A stretch of DNA of 10,904 nt from Solirubrobacterales bacterium (GTDB taxonomy: Bacteria > Actinomycetota > Thermoleophilia > Solirubrobacterales > Solirubrobacteraceae). A model generated the notes under the pieces. That model was not told where the DNA came from. It saw nothing but the letters and a program-made list of their open reading frames with translations, and did no database searches. How positions within the stretch are numbered: the stretch's first letter is position 1; each line of letters begins with the position of its first letter. This document shows positions 1-6,990 of the stretch, in pieces. The stretch covers positions 8,711 through 19,614 of the forward strand of contig JACRMD010000243.1 in assembly GCA_016215085.1 (NCBI GenBank). The letters are read 5' to 3'. The position numbers and the translations under genes were made by a program.

Positions 1-349
1 CGAGCACGAGGCGGTCGGCGACCGGCAGCGTGGCCAGCGCCTCGCGCACGGCGAGGCCGTCGGCGAGGTCGAAGGCGGTGGTGCGCGGCTCGGCGGCGGC
101 CGCCGCGGCCGCGAGGCCCAGCCGCCGGCCGCGCGTGCGCCGCCGCAGCTCGTCGATCGCCGCGTTGGTCGCGGTCTGGTGCAGCCACGCGCGGACGACC
201 GGCGCGGCCGCGTCGCGCGGCGCCGAGCGCCAGGCGCGCAGCAGGACGTCCTGGCAGACGTCGTCGGCCGCGTGGGCGTCGCCGAGCATCCGGCGCAGCC
301 GCGCGCGCAGCGCCGGGGTCTGGTCGTCGAGGAGCTGCTCGAAGGTCAT
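1..349 (-). CDS. ECF-family RNA polymerase sigma factor (partial, 3' end outside window)
   Basis: The first 116 codons are present and the rest runs off the left edge. ECF sigma factors replace the housekeeping sigma on RNA polymerase and direct it to a small regulon, often in response to envelope or redox stress. Residues about 5-45 look like sigma region 2, with LRRMLGDAHAADDVCQDVL followed by LRAW. Residues 53-70 (VRAWLHQTATNAAIDELRR) match the end of region 2. An Ala-rich linker (about 79-86) leads into the start of region 4 at 100-116 (REALATLPVADRLVL). I chose the ATG at 349; an in-frame GTG lies immediately upstream at 352. The gene starts 26 nt after the GNAT stop, on the same strand, so it could be read through from purF. 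Its cognate anti-sigma factor, if any, would lie outside the window. The family call is firm; the regulon is unknown. Confidence 0.88.
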   Translation of the reverse strand, partial: MTFEQLLDDQTPALRARLRRMLGDAHAADDVCQDVLLRAWRSAPRDAAAPVVRAWLHQTATNAAIDELRRRTRGRRLGLAAAAAAAEPRTTAFDLADGLAVREALATLPVADRLVL

Positions 350-375
350 CACCCGGTGTGACGACGCAGCGGCCC

Positions 376-1140
376 TCAACCGGACACCCGCCGTTCCCAC
401 ATCTGCATCGCGCCCAGCTCGCGGTAGCCGAGCCGCCGGTAGACCGGCCGGCCGATCTGCGTCGCCTCCAGCACGGTGAGGTCCGCGCCGCCGTCCCGGG
501 CACGGCGCAGCACGGAGCGGATGCAGGCGCCCGCCAGGCCGCGCCCGCGTGCCGGCGGCAGCGTGGCGACGAGCGTCAGCTCGGCGGTGCCGTCCTCGAC
601 GATCGCGCCCGCGCAGGCGGTCGGAACGCCGTCCACCGAGGCGACGGCGAGCAGCGCGGCGTCGTCCGGCGCGCCACGCAGCGCGACGACCAGGTGCTCG
701 GGCGGCAGCCCGTAGGCCGCGTCGTTGAGCTCGCCGACCAGCTGCCACGAGGGCGCCTCGTCGACCTCGGCCTCCCCGGGCTCGAGGTCCATGTCGGCCA
801 GGGGCGCCCACATGAGCTCGGGCGTGGCGTCGAGCACGTGGCCGGCGGCCGCGCACGCCCGCGCGGCGCGCTCGTCGCCCACATGGACCCACACCGTCCA
901 GGCGTGGATCCCGGCGTCTGCGTACACGGTGGCGAGCTCGGGCAGCGCGGCCTCGAGAGCGGCCGCGTCCTCGTAGAGCACCGCGTTGACCAGCGACCGC
1001 TCGGGGCGGATCGGGCAGACGGTGACCGTGAGGCCGTCGTCGCGCTCGGTGCACGACGCGGTCGGCGACGCGGCGCCGACGAAGCGGTAGAAGGCACGCT
1101 GGGCGGCGCGGTGGCGACGGAGCACCTCGCGCTCGTCCAT
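376..1140 (-). CDS. GNAT-family N-acetyltransferase, two-domain form
   Basis: This is a 254-aa protein, probably a cytosolic acetyl-CoA-dependent N-acetyltransferase of unknown substrate. The C-terminal half (about 130-250) carries the GNAT fold signature. A beta strand ELTLVATLP leads into the acetyl-CoA pyrophosphate loop PARGRGLAGA (about 196-205), followed by the motif-A helix and a late YRRLGYRELGAMQMWER segment typical of motif B and the C-terminal strands. The N-terminal half (about 45-115) may be a degenerate second GNAT-like domain: it has a VWV strand and an ARACAAAGHVLDATPELMW stretch, but no intact acetyl-CoA loop. The ATG at 1140 sits 3 nt after the purF stop, so the two are probably co-transcribed and translationally coupled. 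No signal peptide or membrane segment is visible. The substrate cannot be predicted; a role tied to purine metabolism would be guesswork. Confidence 0.87.
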   Translation of the reverse strand: MDEREVLRRHRAAQRAFYRFVGAASPTASCTERDDGLTVTVCPIRPERSLVNAVLYEDAAALEAALPELATVYADAGIHAWTVWVHVGDERAARACAAAGHVLDATPELMWAPLADMDLEPGEAEVDEAPSWQLVGELNDAAYGLPPEHLVVALRGAPDDAALLAVASVDGVPTACAGAIVEDGTAELTLVATLPPARGRGLAGACIRSVLRRARDGGADLTVLEATQIGRPVYRRLGYRELGAMQMWERRVSG

Positions 1141-1143
1141 GGC

Positions 1144-2601
1144 CTACACCTTGGCGAGCGGGAGCTCGAACGCGTCCTTGGACTGCGCGTCGTGCGTGCC
1201 GGCCAGCGGGTACTCGCCGGAGAAGCACGCGTCGCAGTGGCGCGCCCGATCGCCGCGCACCGCCTCGTAGACGCCCTCGAGCGACAGGTACGCCAGCGAG
1301 TCGGCGCCGAGCTCGGCGGCGACCTCCTCCGGCGTCCGGCCGTGGGCGATCATCTCCTCGCGCGAGCTCATGTCGATGCCGTAGTGGCACGGGTGCTTGA
1401 TCGGCGGCGCGGAGATGCGCATGTGCACCTCGGCCGCGCCCGCGTCGCGCAGCATCTGGACGATCTGGCGCGTGGTGTTGCCGCGCACGATCGAGTCGTC
1501 GACGACGACGAGCTTGCGGCCGCCGACGATCTCGGGCAGCGGGTTGAACTTCATCCGCAGGCCGTGCTTGCGCAGCTCCTGGCCGGGCTGGATGAACGTC
1601 CGCGCGACGTAGCGGTTCTTGATCAGCCCGTCGTCCTGCGGGAGGCCGGCCGCCCGCGCGAAGCCGCGCGCCGCCGCGTTGCCCGAGTCCGGGACGGCGA
1701 TGACGAGGTCGGCGTCCGGCGCCGGCGCCTCGCGCGCGAGGATCTCCCCCATGCGGCCGCGCGCCGCCTGCAGCAGCGTGCCGTTCATCCGCGAGTCGGG
1801 GCGGGCGAAGTAGATGTACTCGAAGACGCAGAACGCCTCGCGCTCGCCCTCCACAAGCTGGCGCGAGCTGATGCCCTTCTCCGAGAGCGTGACCATCTCG
1901 CCCGGCTGCACGTCGCGGAGGTAGGTGGCGCCGATGATGTCGAACGCGCACGACTCCGACGCGACGCAGTAGCGGTCGCCGAGCTGGCCGAGCACCAGCG
2001 GCCGCAGGCCCGCCGGGTCGCGGAAGGCGATGACGCGGTCGCGCACCATCGCGACGGTCGAGAACGCGCCCTTGAGCCGCGGCACGACCTCGGCCGCCGC
2101 GTCCTCGATCCGGTCGGCCGGGTGCGTGGACAGCAGCGCGGCGATGATCTCCGAGTCCGACGTCGAGGTGAACTGCACGCCCTGGGCGCGCAGCTCGGCG
2201 TGCAGCTCGACCGCGTTGATGAGGTTGCCGTTGTGGGCCAGCGCCAGCTCGCGGTTGCCGCCGCCCTGCCCGGCGCTGCGGTGCACCGGCTGGGAGTTCT
2301 CCCACTCGTTGGAGCCCGTGGTGGAGTAGCGGACGTGCCCGATGGCGAGGTCGCCGGCGAGCGCGCGGAGGTCGTGCTCCTTGAAGACCTGGTTGACCAG
2401 GCCGAGCGCGCGCTGGGTGATGATGTAGCCGCCGCGGTCGGCCGCGGCGATGCCCGCCGACTCCTGGCCGCGGTGCTGGAGGGCGAAGAGGCCGAAGTAC
2501 GCGAGGCGCGAGACGTCGTGCTCGGGGGCGTAGATCCCGAAGACGCCGCACTCGTCGCGCGGGCCGTCGCGCTCGTCGAGAGAGGGCTGGAGCTCTGGCA
2601 T
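1144..2601 (-). CDS. purF: Amidophosphoribosyltransferase (glutamine PRPP amidotransferase)
   Basis: PurF catalyses the committed step of de novo purine synthesis: PRPP plus glutamine gives 5-phosphoribosylamine. The protein has 485 aa, a normal family length. A 17-residue propeptide precedes Cys18 (DECGVFG), expected to become the N-terminal nucleophile after self-processing. The Ntn glutaminase domain spans about 18-250 (HVRYSTTG at 89-96, AHNGNLIN at 122-129). The phosphoribosyltransferase domain follows, with the PRPP loop VVVDDSIVRGNTT at 365-377. Cysteines at about 258, 405, 456 and 459 (AFCVFEY, HPCHYGID, HCDACF) match the four ligands of the 4Fe-4S cluster in the Bacillus-type enzyme, so this is probably the oxygen-sensitive Fe-S form, typically inhibited by AMP/GMP. 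The ATG at 2601 was chosen because homology begins just after it. The frame stays open far upstream, but that is a GC-rich artefact inside the antiporter and purL. It lies separate from the main pur operon, behind an antiporter. Confidence 0.98.
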   Translation of the reverse strand: MPELQPSLDERDGPRDECGVFGIYAPEHDVSRLAYFGLFALQHRGQESAGIAAADRGGYIITQRALGLVNQVFKEHDLRALAGDLAIGHVRYSTTGSNEWENSQPVHRSAGQGGGNRELALAHNGNLINAVELHAELRAQGVQFTSTSDSEIIAALLSTHPADRIEDAAAEVVPRLKGAFSTVAMVRDRVIAFRDPAGLRPLVLGQLGDRYCVASESCAFDIIGATYLRDVQPGEMVTLSEKGISSRQLVEGEREAFCVFEYIYFARPDSRMNGTLLQAARGRMGEILAREAPAPDADLVIAVPDSGNAAARGFARAAGLPQDDGLIKNRYVARTFIQPGQELRKHGLRMKFNPLPEIVGGRKLVVVDDSIVRGNTTRQIVQMLRDAGAAEVHMRISAPPIKHPCHYGIDMSSREEMIAHGRTPEEVAAELGADSLAYLSLEGVYEAVRGDRARHCDACFSGEYPLAGTHDAQSKDAFELPLAKV

Positions 2602-2605
2602 GGGA

Positions 2606-2630
2606 GCCGCCGTGGCGGGCGTACGGCGGC
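2606..2630 (-). promoter_or_regulatory. Perfect 8-bp inverted repeat next to the purF start
   Basis: The arms are 2606-2613 and 2623-2630, with a 9-nt loop. On the minus strand the sequence reads GCCGCCGT, loop, ACGGCGGC, ending 4 nt before the purF ATG. As RNA this hairpin would occupy the place where a ribosome binding site should be. It could be a translational control element, an mRNA 5'-end stabiliser or an operator. The repeat is seen directly; the function is inferred, and GC-rich DNA makes chance palindromes of this size fairly common. Confidence 0.35.
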
Positions 2631-2636
2631 GCCCGA

Positions 2637-2645
2637 AGGGTAGCA
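2637..2645 (-). promoter_or_regulatory. Possible extended -10 promoter element for purF
   Basis: The minus strand reads TGCTACCCT, which fits an extended -10 (TGnTAnnnT). Transcription would start near 2630, giving a leader of about 29 nt that begins with the inverted repeat. No recognisable -35 hexamer lies 16-18 nt upstream. This is one of the few AT-containing patches in the gap. It is a weak prediction. Confidence 0.27.
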
Positions 2646-2672
2646 ACGCGCCCGGCCGCCGCCCGCGCGCTC

Positions 2673-2687
2673 CCCGCACCCTGCGGG
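2673..2687 (-). terminator. Short hairpin directly after the antiporter stop, possible terminator
   Basis: A perfect 6-bp stem (2673-2678 with 2682-2687) and a 3-nt loop begin 3 nt past the antiporter stop codon. On the minus strand no U-tract follows, so it would be a poor intrinsic terminator in the antiporter direction. On the plus strand the stem is followed by CTTTC, which is slightly better but has no plus-strand gene to serve. Its position between two genes supports a transcription boundary, but only weakly. Confidence 0.33.
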
Positions 2688-2690
2688 CTT

Positions 2691-4253
2691 TCAGCTCAGC
2701 CGGGCCTCCTCGAGGTCGAGGTCGCGCTGGATCCGGCGCAGCGCGTCGTCGGGCAGCTCGCCGCGCTCGTGGAGCTCCAGGACCGCCCGGCGCTCGGCGC
2801 GCAGGAGCTCCTCGCGCAGCTCGGTGTAGATCTCGGCGTGCTCGCGCTCGTGCTCGGCGGACTCCTCCAGCGGCGCGCGCCGCCGGGTGAGCCGCGACTC
2901 GTACATGCCGCGGATCCGCTGCGCCGCGTCGTCGTCGCCCGCGTCGCCGAGCGCAGCCAGCGCGGCCTCGGCGGCGGCGACGCGCGCGCGGTGCTCGGCG
3001 TCGTCGAGGTCGTCGCCGGCGGCGAGGCCCAGGCGCCGGATCAGCACCGGCAGGGTCAGCCCCTGCACGACGAGGTTGAGCACGATCACCGAGAAGGTCA
3101 CGAAGACGATGAGGTCGCGCTGCGGGAAGGCGCCGCCGCCGTCGACCGTAGCGGGGATCGCCAGCGCCGCGGCCAGCGACACCGCGCCGCGCATGCCCGA
3201 CCACCCGACGACGAGCCGCTCGGCCGGGTCGAGCTTCGGCGGCTCCTCCTTCGGGCGCCCGGGGATGAGCACCCGCAGCAGCGGCCCGACGCTGTACATC
3301 CACAGGAGCCGCAGGAGGATCACCACCAGCGCGGTGACGAGGACGGCGAGCGCCACACGGCCGGCGCTGAGCTCCTCGATCCGCCCGGCGACCTCGGCGA
3401 ACTGCAGGCCCATGAGCAGGAACAGCGTCGACTCCAGCAGGAAGACGAGCAGCTTCCAGAACGCGAGCGCCTCGAGGCGCGCGCTGGCCGAGAACAGGCC
3501 GTCGCCGCGCGTGCCGAGGTAGAGCCCGACGGTGACCGCGGCCAGGATGCCCGAGGTGTGCGCGGCCTCCGCCGTGACGTAGGCCAGGTACGGCGTGAAG
3601 AGCGACAGCGCGATCTCGACCGGCGGGTCGTCGATGCGCCGGCGCAGGGCGGCGACCGCCCACCCGACGGCCAGGCCGATCGCGACGCCGCCGGTGCCGG
3701 TCAGCACGAACTCGCCGCCCGCGTCGAGCACCGAGAACGCGCCCGTGGCCGTCGCCGCGACGGCGACGCGGTAGGCCACGAGGCCGACGCCGTCGTTGAC
3801 CAGCGACTCGCCCTCCACCAGCGACGCGATCCGCGGCGCGACCTGCAGCCGCTGCATGACCGCGACCGCCGCGACCGGGTCGGTCGGCGCGAGGATCGCA
3901 CCGAGCACGAACGCCTCGGGCCAGGCGAACCCCGGGACGACGAGGTGCACGGCGAAGGCGACCGCCGCGGTGGTCGCGCCGACGAGGCCGATGGCGAGGA
4001 TGGCGATGTGGCGCGCCTGGGCGCGCAGCTCGCGGGGCGAGGAGTTGAAGCCGGCGGCGTAGAGCAGCGGCGGCAGGAAGACCAGGAAGATGACCTCGCT
4101 CTCCAGGTGCACCGGCGGCAGCCCGGGGATGAGCGAGATGCCGACGCCGCCGGCGACGAGCACGATCGGCGACGGGATGTCGAGCCTTCGGGCCGCGCCG
4201 GCCAGCACGACCAGCGCGCCGAGCAGCGCGATGAGGACCTCCGCATGGGCCAC
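2691..4253 (-). CDS. Na+/H+ antiporter, CPA1 family (NhaP/NHE-like)
   Basis: This is a 520-aa integral membrane protein expected to exchange cytoplasmic Na+ (or K+) for external protons, controlling pH and ion balance. About 12-13 hydrophobic segments fill residues 4-410. Family motifs are clear: APTDPVA at 122-128, EGESLVNDGVGLVAY at 147-161 (Asn153-Asp154 is the ion-binding pair of electroneutral CPA1 exchangers) and WSGMRGAVSLA at 351-361. Residues about 412-520 form a charged, probably helical cytoplasmic tail rich in Glu and Arg, typical of the bacterial CPA1 group. The start is a GTG at 4253; an ATG at 4246 is in a different frame. It begins 48 nt after purL, on the same strand, so it may be read through from the pur operon. 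It has no known role in purine synthesis. Ion selectivity cannot be told from sequence. Confidence 0.95.
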   Translation of the reverse strand: MAHAEVLIALLGALVVLAGAARRLDIPSPIVLVAGGVGISLIPGLPPVHLESEVIFLVFLPPLLYAAGFNSSPRELRAQARHIAILAIGLVGATTAAVAFAVHLVVPGFAWPEAFVLGAILAPTDPVAAVAVMQRLQVAPRIASLVEGESLVNDGVGLVAYRVAVAATATGAFSVLDAGGEFVLTGTGGVAIGLAVGWAVAALRRRIDDPPVEIALSLFTPYLAYVTAEAAHTSGILAAVTVGLYLGTRGDGLFSASARLEALAFWKLLVFLLESTLFLLMGLQFAEVAGRIEELSAGRVALAVLVTALVVILLRLLWMYSVGPLLRVLIPGRPKEEPPKLDPAERLVVGWSGMRGAVSLAAALAIPATVDGGGAFPQRDLIVFVTFSVIVLNLVVQGLTLPVLIRRLGLAAGDDLDDAEHRARVAAAEAALAALGDAGDDDAAQRIRGMYESRLTRRRAPLEESAEHEREHAEIYTELREELLRAERRAVLELHERGELPDDALRRIQRDLDLEEARLS

Positions 4254-4301
4254 GTCCGCAGGCGTACCCCGCGGCGGCCCGCAACCCGCGCGGCCTGGCG
4301 C

Positions 4302-6344
4302 CTACGGGAAGAGGGGCGCCAGCGCGCCGTGCGCGGCGCGCAGCTCGTCCAGCGTCCAGCGCTCCGGGCCGAGCTCCAGCGCGTCGCCGCCGACCGTGCC
4401 GAACACGTCGAGCGGGATCTCCTCGCCGAGGCGCTCCAGCGCCTCGCGCGAGCCCGAGACGACGAAGCCGCAGGCGTCCTCGCCGAACAGGATCTCGTCG
4501 GTCAGGAATGCGGCGTCGCCCCTGAGCCGCGCCCCGATGCCGCCCAGCAGGCAGGCCTCGGCGTTGGCGACCAGCCAGCCGCCCTCGGCGACGTCGTGGC
4601 AGGACGACAGGTCGCCGCGGCGCACCGCCTCGCGGATCGCGCGCAGGACCTTGACACAGTGGTCGAGGTCGATCTCGAGCAGCCCGTCGGGCAGCGGCTC
4701 GCCGCGCAGCTTCGCGAGCTCCGAGGCGGCCAGCGACGGCATGCGGTTCCAGCCCGCGAAGCCGATCGCGTCGCCCTCGCGCGCGAACCCCGACGGCGCC
4801 GTGCGCCGCGGGTCGGGCAGCAGCCCCACCATGCCGACGACCGGCGTCGGGTAGATCGGGCCGGCCGTGCCCTCGTTGTAGAGGGACACGTTGCCCCCGA
4901 CGATCGGCGCGCCCAGCGCGCGGCACGCGTCGCCCAGGCCGCGGACGGCCTCGGTGAGCTGCCAGGCGATGTGCGGCTTCTCGGGGTTGCCGAAGTTGAG
5001 GTTGTTGGTCGTGCCCAGCGGCTCGGCGCCCACGCAGGCGAGGTTGGCCGCGCACTCCAGCGCGTTGCCGATCGTGCCCCAGTAGGGGTCGGCGGCCACC
5101 CGGCGGCCGTTGCCGTCGATCGACGTCGCCACCGCGTTGCCCTCGGGGAGCACGAGCACCGCGGCGTCGGCCTCCTCCGGCCGGCGCACCGTGCGCGACT
5201 GCACCAGGCAGTCGTACTGCTCGAACAGCGGGCGGCGCGAGGCGAGGTTCGGGGAGCCCAGCAGCGCCAGCAGCGTGTCGTGCACCGAGGCGTCGGGGGC
5301 GAGCACGGGCGCCGGCGCGTCGTAGACCGGCGCGGCCGGCTTGGCGGGCTCGAGGTCGTAGAGCGGGCAGTCGTCGACCAGGCCGGTGACCGGCATGTCG
5401 CCGACCAGCTCGTCGCCGCGGAAGACGCGGAACCGCTGGGTGTCGGTGACCTCGCCGATCGCGGTGCCGTGGACCTCCCACTTGGCGCAGACCGCGAGCA
5501 CCTCGTCGAGCTTGGACGGCTCGCAGACGCAGAGCATCCGCTCCTGCGACTCCGAGACCATGATCTCGAAGGGCGCCATGTCGGCCTCGCGCAGCGGGAC
5601 CTTCGCGACGTCGAGGTCGATGCCGACCTCGCCCTTGGAGGCCATCTCCGACGCGCTGGACGTCAGGCCCGCGGCGCCGAGGTCCTGCAGCGCAACGAGC
5701 AGCCCGCGCGCGAGCAGCTCGAGCGAGCACTCGAGCAGCTTCTTCTCCTCGAACGGGTCGCCGACCTGGACCGACGGGCGCTTGTCCTCGGACTCGTCGA
5801 GCTCGGCCGAGGCGAGCACCGACGCGCCGCCGATGCCGTCGCGGCCGGTCGACGCGCCGAAGAGGACCAGCACGTTGCCGACGCCCGCCGCGGCGGAGCG
5901 GATCATGTCGTCGGTGCGGGCGAGGCCCAGGGCCATGGCGTTGACCAGGCAGTTGGTCTCGTAGGGCGCCTCGAAGACGACCTCGCCGCCGACGGTCGGC
6001 ACGCCGATCGAGTTGCCGTAGACGCCGGTGGCCGCGCCCTGGAACGGCTCGACCGCGCTGGGGTGGTTGTGCGACTCGACCTTGAAGGCGATCGCGTACC
6101 CGCCCCCGACGTCGACCGCGCCGGCGTTCTCCCCCGGCCCCATGACGACCGCCGGCCCCTCGGTGGGCAGCGTGCGCAGGAGCTTCTTGGAGTGCTTGTA
6201 GGCGCAGTGCTCGCTCCACAGCAGCGAGAACATCGCGAGCTCGACCTCGTTGGGCTCGCGCCCGCCGAGCTCCTGGCAGACGAGGTCGTACTCCTCGCGG
6301 GTGAGGCCCAGCGCGAGCGCCTGCTCCACGCCCGGGACGGTCAT
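4302..6344 (-). CDS. purL: Phosphoribosylformylglycinamidine synthase subunit II (FGAM synthetase), with internal deletion
   Basis: Small-type PurL uses ATP and ammonia delivered by PurQ (bridged by PurS) to convert FGAR to FGAM. It has two AIRS-like halves. The N-terminal half has WSEHCAYKHS (43-52), ESHNHPSAVEP (90-100), VPTVGGEV (115-122), QVGDPFEEK (193-201) and QDLGAAGLTSS (220-230). The C-terminal half has LNFGNPEKPHIAWQL (449-463), GGNVSLYNE (483-491) and HDVAEGG (583-589). The oddity is that residues 103-108 (GAATGV) run straight into YGNSIGVP (109-116). In the family these flank about 44 conserved residues (GG-I-RD, GARPIA, SLRFG and following); here they are absent in frame. The length of 680 aa, against about 725-745 usual, agrees. 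The identity is certain, but activity is doubtful if the sequence is correct. The ATG at 6344 lies 1 nt after the purQ stop, so translation is probably coupled. Confidence 0.96.
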   Translation of the reverse strand: MTVPGVEQALALGLTREEYDLVCQELGGREPNEVELAMFSLLWSEHCAYKHSKKLLRTLPTEGPAVVMGPGENAGAVDVGGGYAIAFKVESHNHPSAVEPFQGAATGVYGNSIGVPTVGGEVVFEAPYETNCLVNAMALGLARTDDMIRSAAAGVGNVLVLFGASTGRDGIGGASVLASAELDESEDKRPSVQVGDPFEEKKLLECSLELLARGLLVALQDLGAAGLTSSASEMASKGEVGIDLDVAKVPLREADMAPFEIMVSESQERMLCVCEPSKLDEVLAVCAKWEVHGTAIGEVTDTQRFRVFRGDELVGDMPVTGLVDDCPLYDLEPAKPAAPVYDAPAPVLAPDASVHDTLLALLGSPNLASRRPLFEQYDCLVQSRTVRRPEEADAAVLVLPEGNAVATSIDGNGRRVAADPYWGTIGNALECAANLACVGAEPLGTTNNLNFGNPEKPHIAWQLTEAVRGLGDACRALGAPIVGGNVSLYNEGTAGPIYPTPVVGMVGLLPDPRRTAPSGFAREGDAIGFAGWNRMPSLAASELAKLRGEPLPDGLLEIDLDHCVKVLRAIREAVRRGDLSSCHDVAEGGWLVANAEACLLGGIGARLRGDAAFLTDEILFGEDACGFVVSGSREALERLGEEIPLDVFGTVGGDALELGPERWTLDELRAAHGALAPLFP

Positions 6345-6345
6345 C

Positions 6346-6990
6346 TCAGGCAGGGACCTTCGCCTCCGCCATCGAGCGGAAGATGCCCAGGCCGTCGATC
6401 GACGGGCCGCACAGCGCGTCGACGGCGTGCTCGGGATGCGGCATCAGGCCGAAGACGTTGCGGCGCTCGTTGCACACGCCGGCGATGTCGTCCTGGGAGC
6501 CGTTGAAGTTGTGGCCGGGCGCGTAGCGCAGCACGACCTGGTCCTCCGGGACGTCGCCGACGTAGCGGCCGCTCATGTGCTTGGCCGGGATCGACAGCCG
6601 CTCGCCGCACGCGCGCGTGAACGGCGTGTCGCGGTTGACGACCTCGAGGTCGACCTGGCGGCAGACGAACCGCAGCCCCTGGTTGGGCAGCAGCGCGCCC
6701 GGCAGCAGGTGCGCCTCGGCGAGGATCTGGAAGCCGTTGCAGATGCCGAGCACCAGGCCGCCGTCGCGGGCGAACTCGATGACCGACTCCATAACCGGCG
6801 CGAACCGGGCGATGGCGCCGGCGCGCAGGTAGTCGCCGTAGGAGAAGCCGCCGGGGACGACGACCGCGTCGACGCCCTGCAGGTCGCGGTCCCCGTGCCA
6901 GAGCTGGACCGCCTCGCCGACCTTGCCCGCCGCCAGCCGCGCGTCGGCGTCGTCGCACGTGCCCGGGAAGGTGATGACGCCGAACCTCAC
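6346..6990 (-). CDS. purQ: Phosphoribosylformylglycinamidine synthase subunit I (glutaminase)
   Basis: PurQ hydrolyses glutamine and channels ammonia to PurL in the PurSQL complex. It is a 214-aa class I (triad) glutamine amidotransferase. The nucleophile is Cys84 in LGICNGFQIL (81-90), and the His185/Glu187 pair lies in MPHPEH (183-188). The N-terminus VRFGVITFPGTCDDAD and VVPGGFSYGDYLRAG (44-58) are classic PurQ. The loop usually written KHGEGRY reads KHMSGRY here (137-143), probably lineage variation. I chose the GTG at 6990 because family homology begins at the second residue. An upstream ATG at 7047 would add 19 residues that are out-of-frame purS. The GTG overlaps the purS stop as GTGA, and a GAGG about 6 nt upstream can serve as ribosome site. 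Confidence 0.98.
   Translation of the reverse strand: MRFGVITFPGTCDDADARLAAGKVGEAVQLWHGDRDLQGVDAVVVPGGFSYGDYLRAGAIARFAPVMESVIEFARDGGLVLGICNGFQILAEAHLLPGALLPNQGLRFVCRQVDLEVVNRDTPFTRACGERLSIPAKHMSGRYVGDVPEDQVVLRYAPGHNFNGSQDDIAGVCNERRNVFGLMPHPEHAVDALCGPSIDGLGIFRSMAEAKVPA

Noticed and set aside
4254..4301. Inverted repeat (4269-4273 with 4289-4293) between purL and the antiporter as a terminator
   Set aside because: It has only 5 bp of stem with a 15-nt loop and no U-tract, well within chance for this GC content.
2602..6219. Upstream extension of the purF frame to 6219, giving a 1691-residue protein
   Set aside because: Homology begins at the ATG at 2601. The extension is Arg/Ala/Gly-rich shadow of the antiporter and purL. 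It is not a fusion protein.
358..6506. Very long plus-strand reading frames (358-2643 and 2769-6506)
   Set aside because: They lie antisense to purF, the antiporter and purL, and encode Arg/Val/Gly/Asp-rich low-information proteins. Such frames are open because high-GC DNA has few stop codons.
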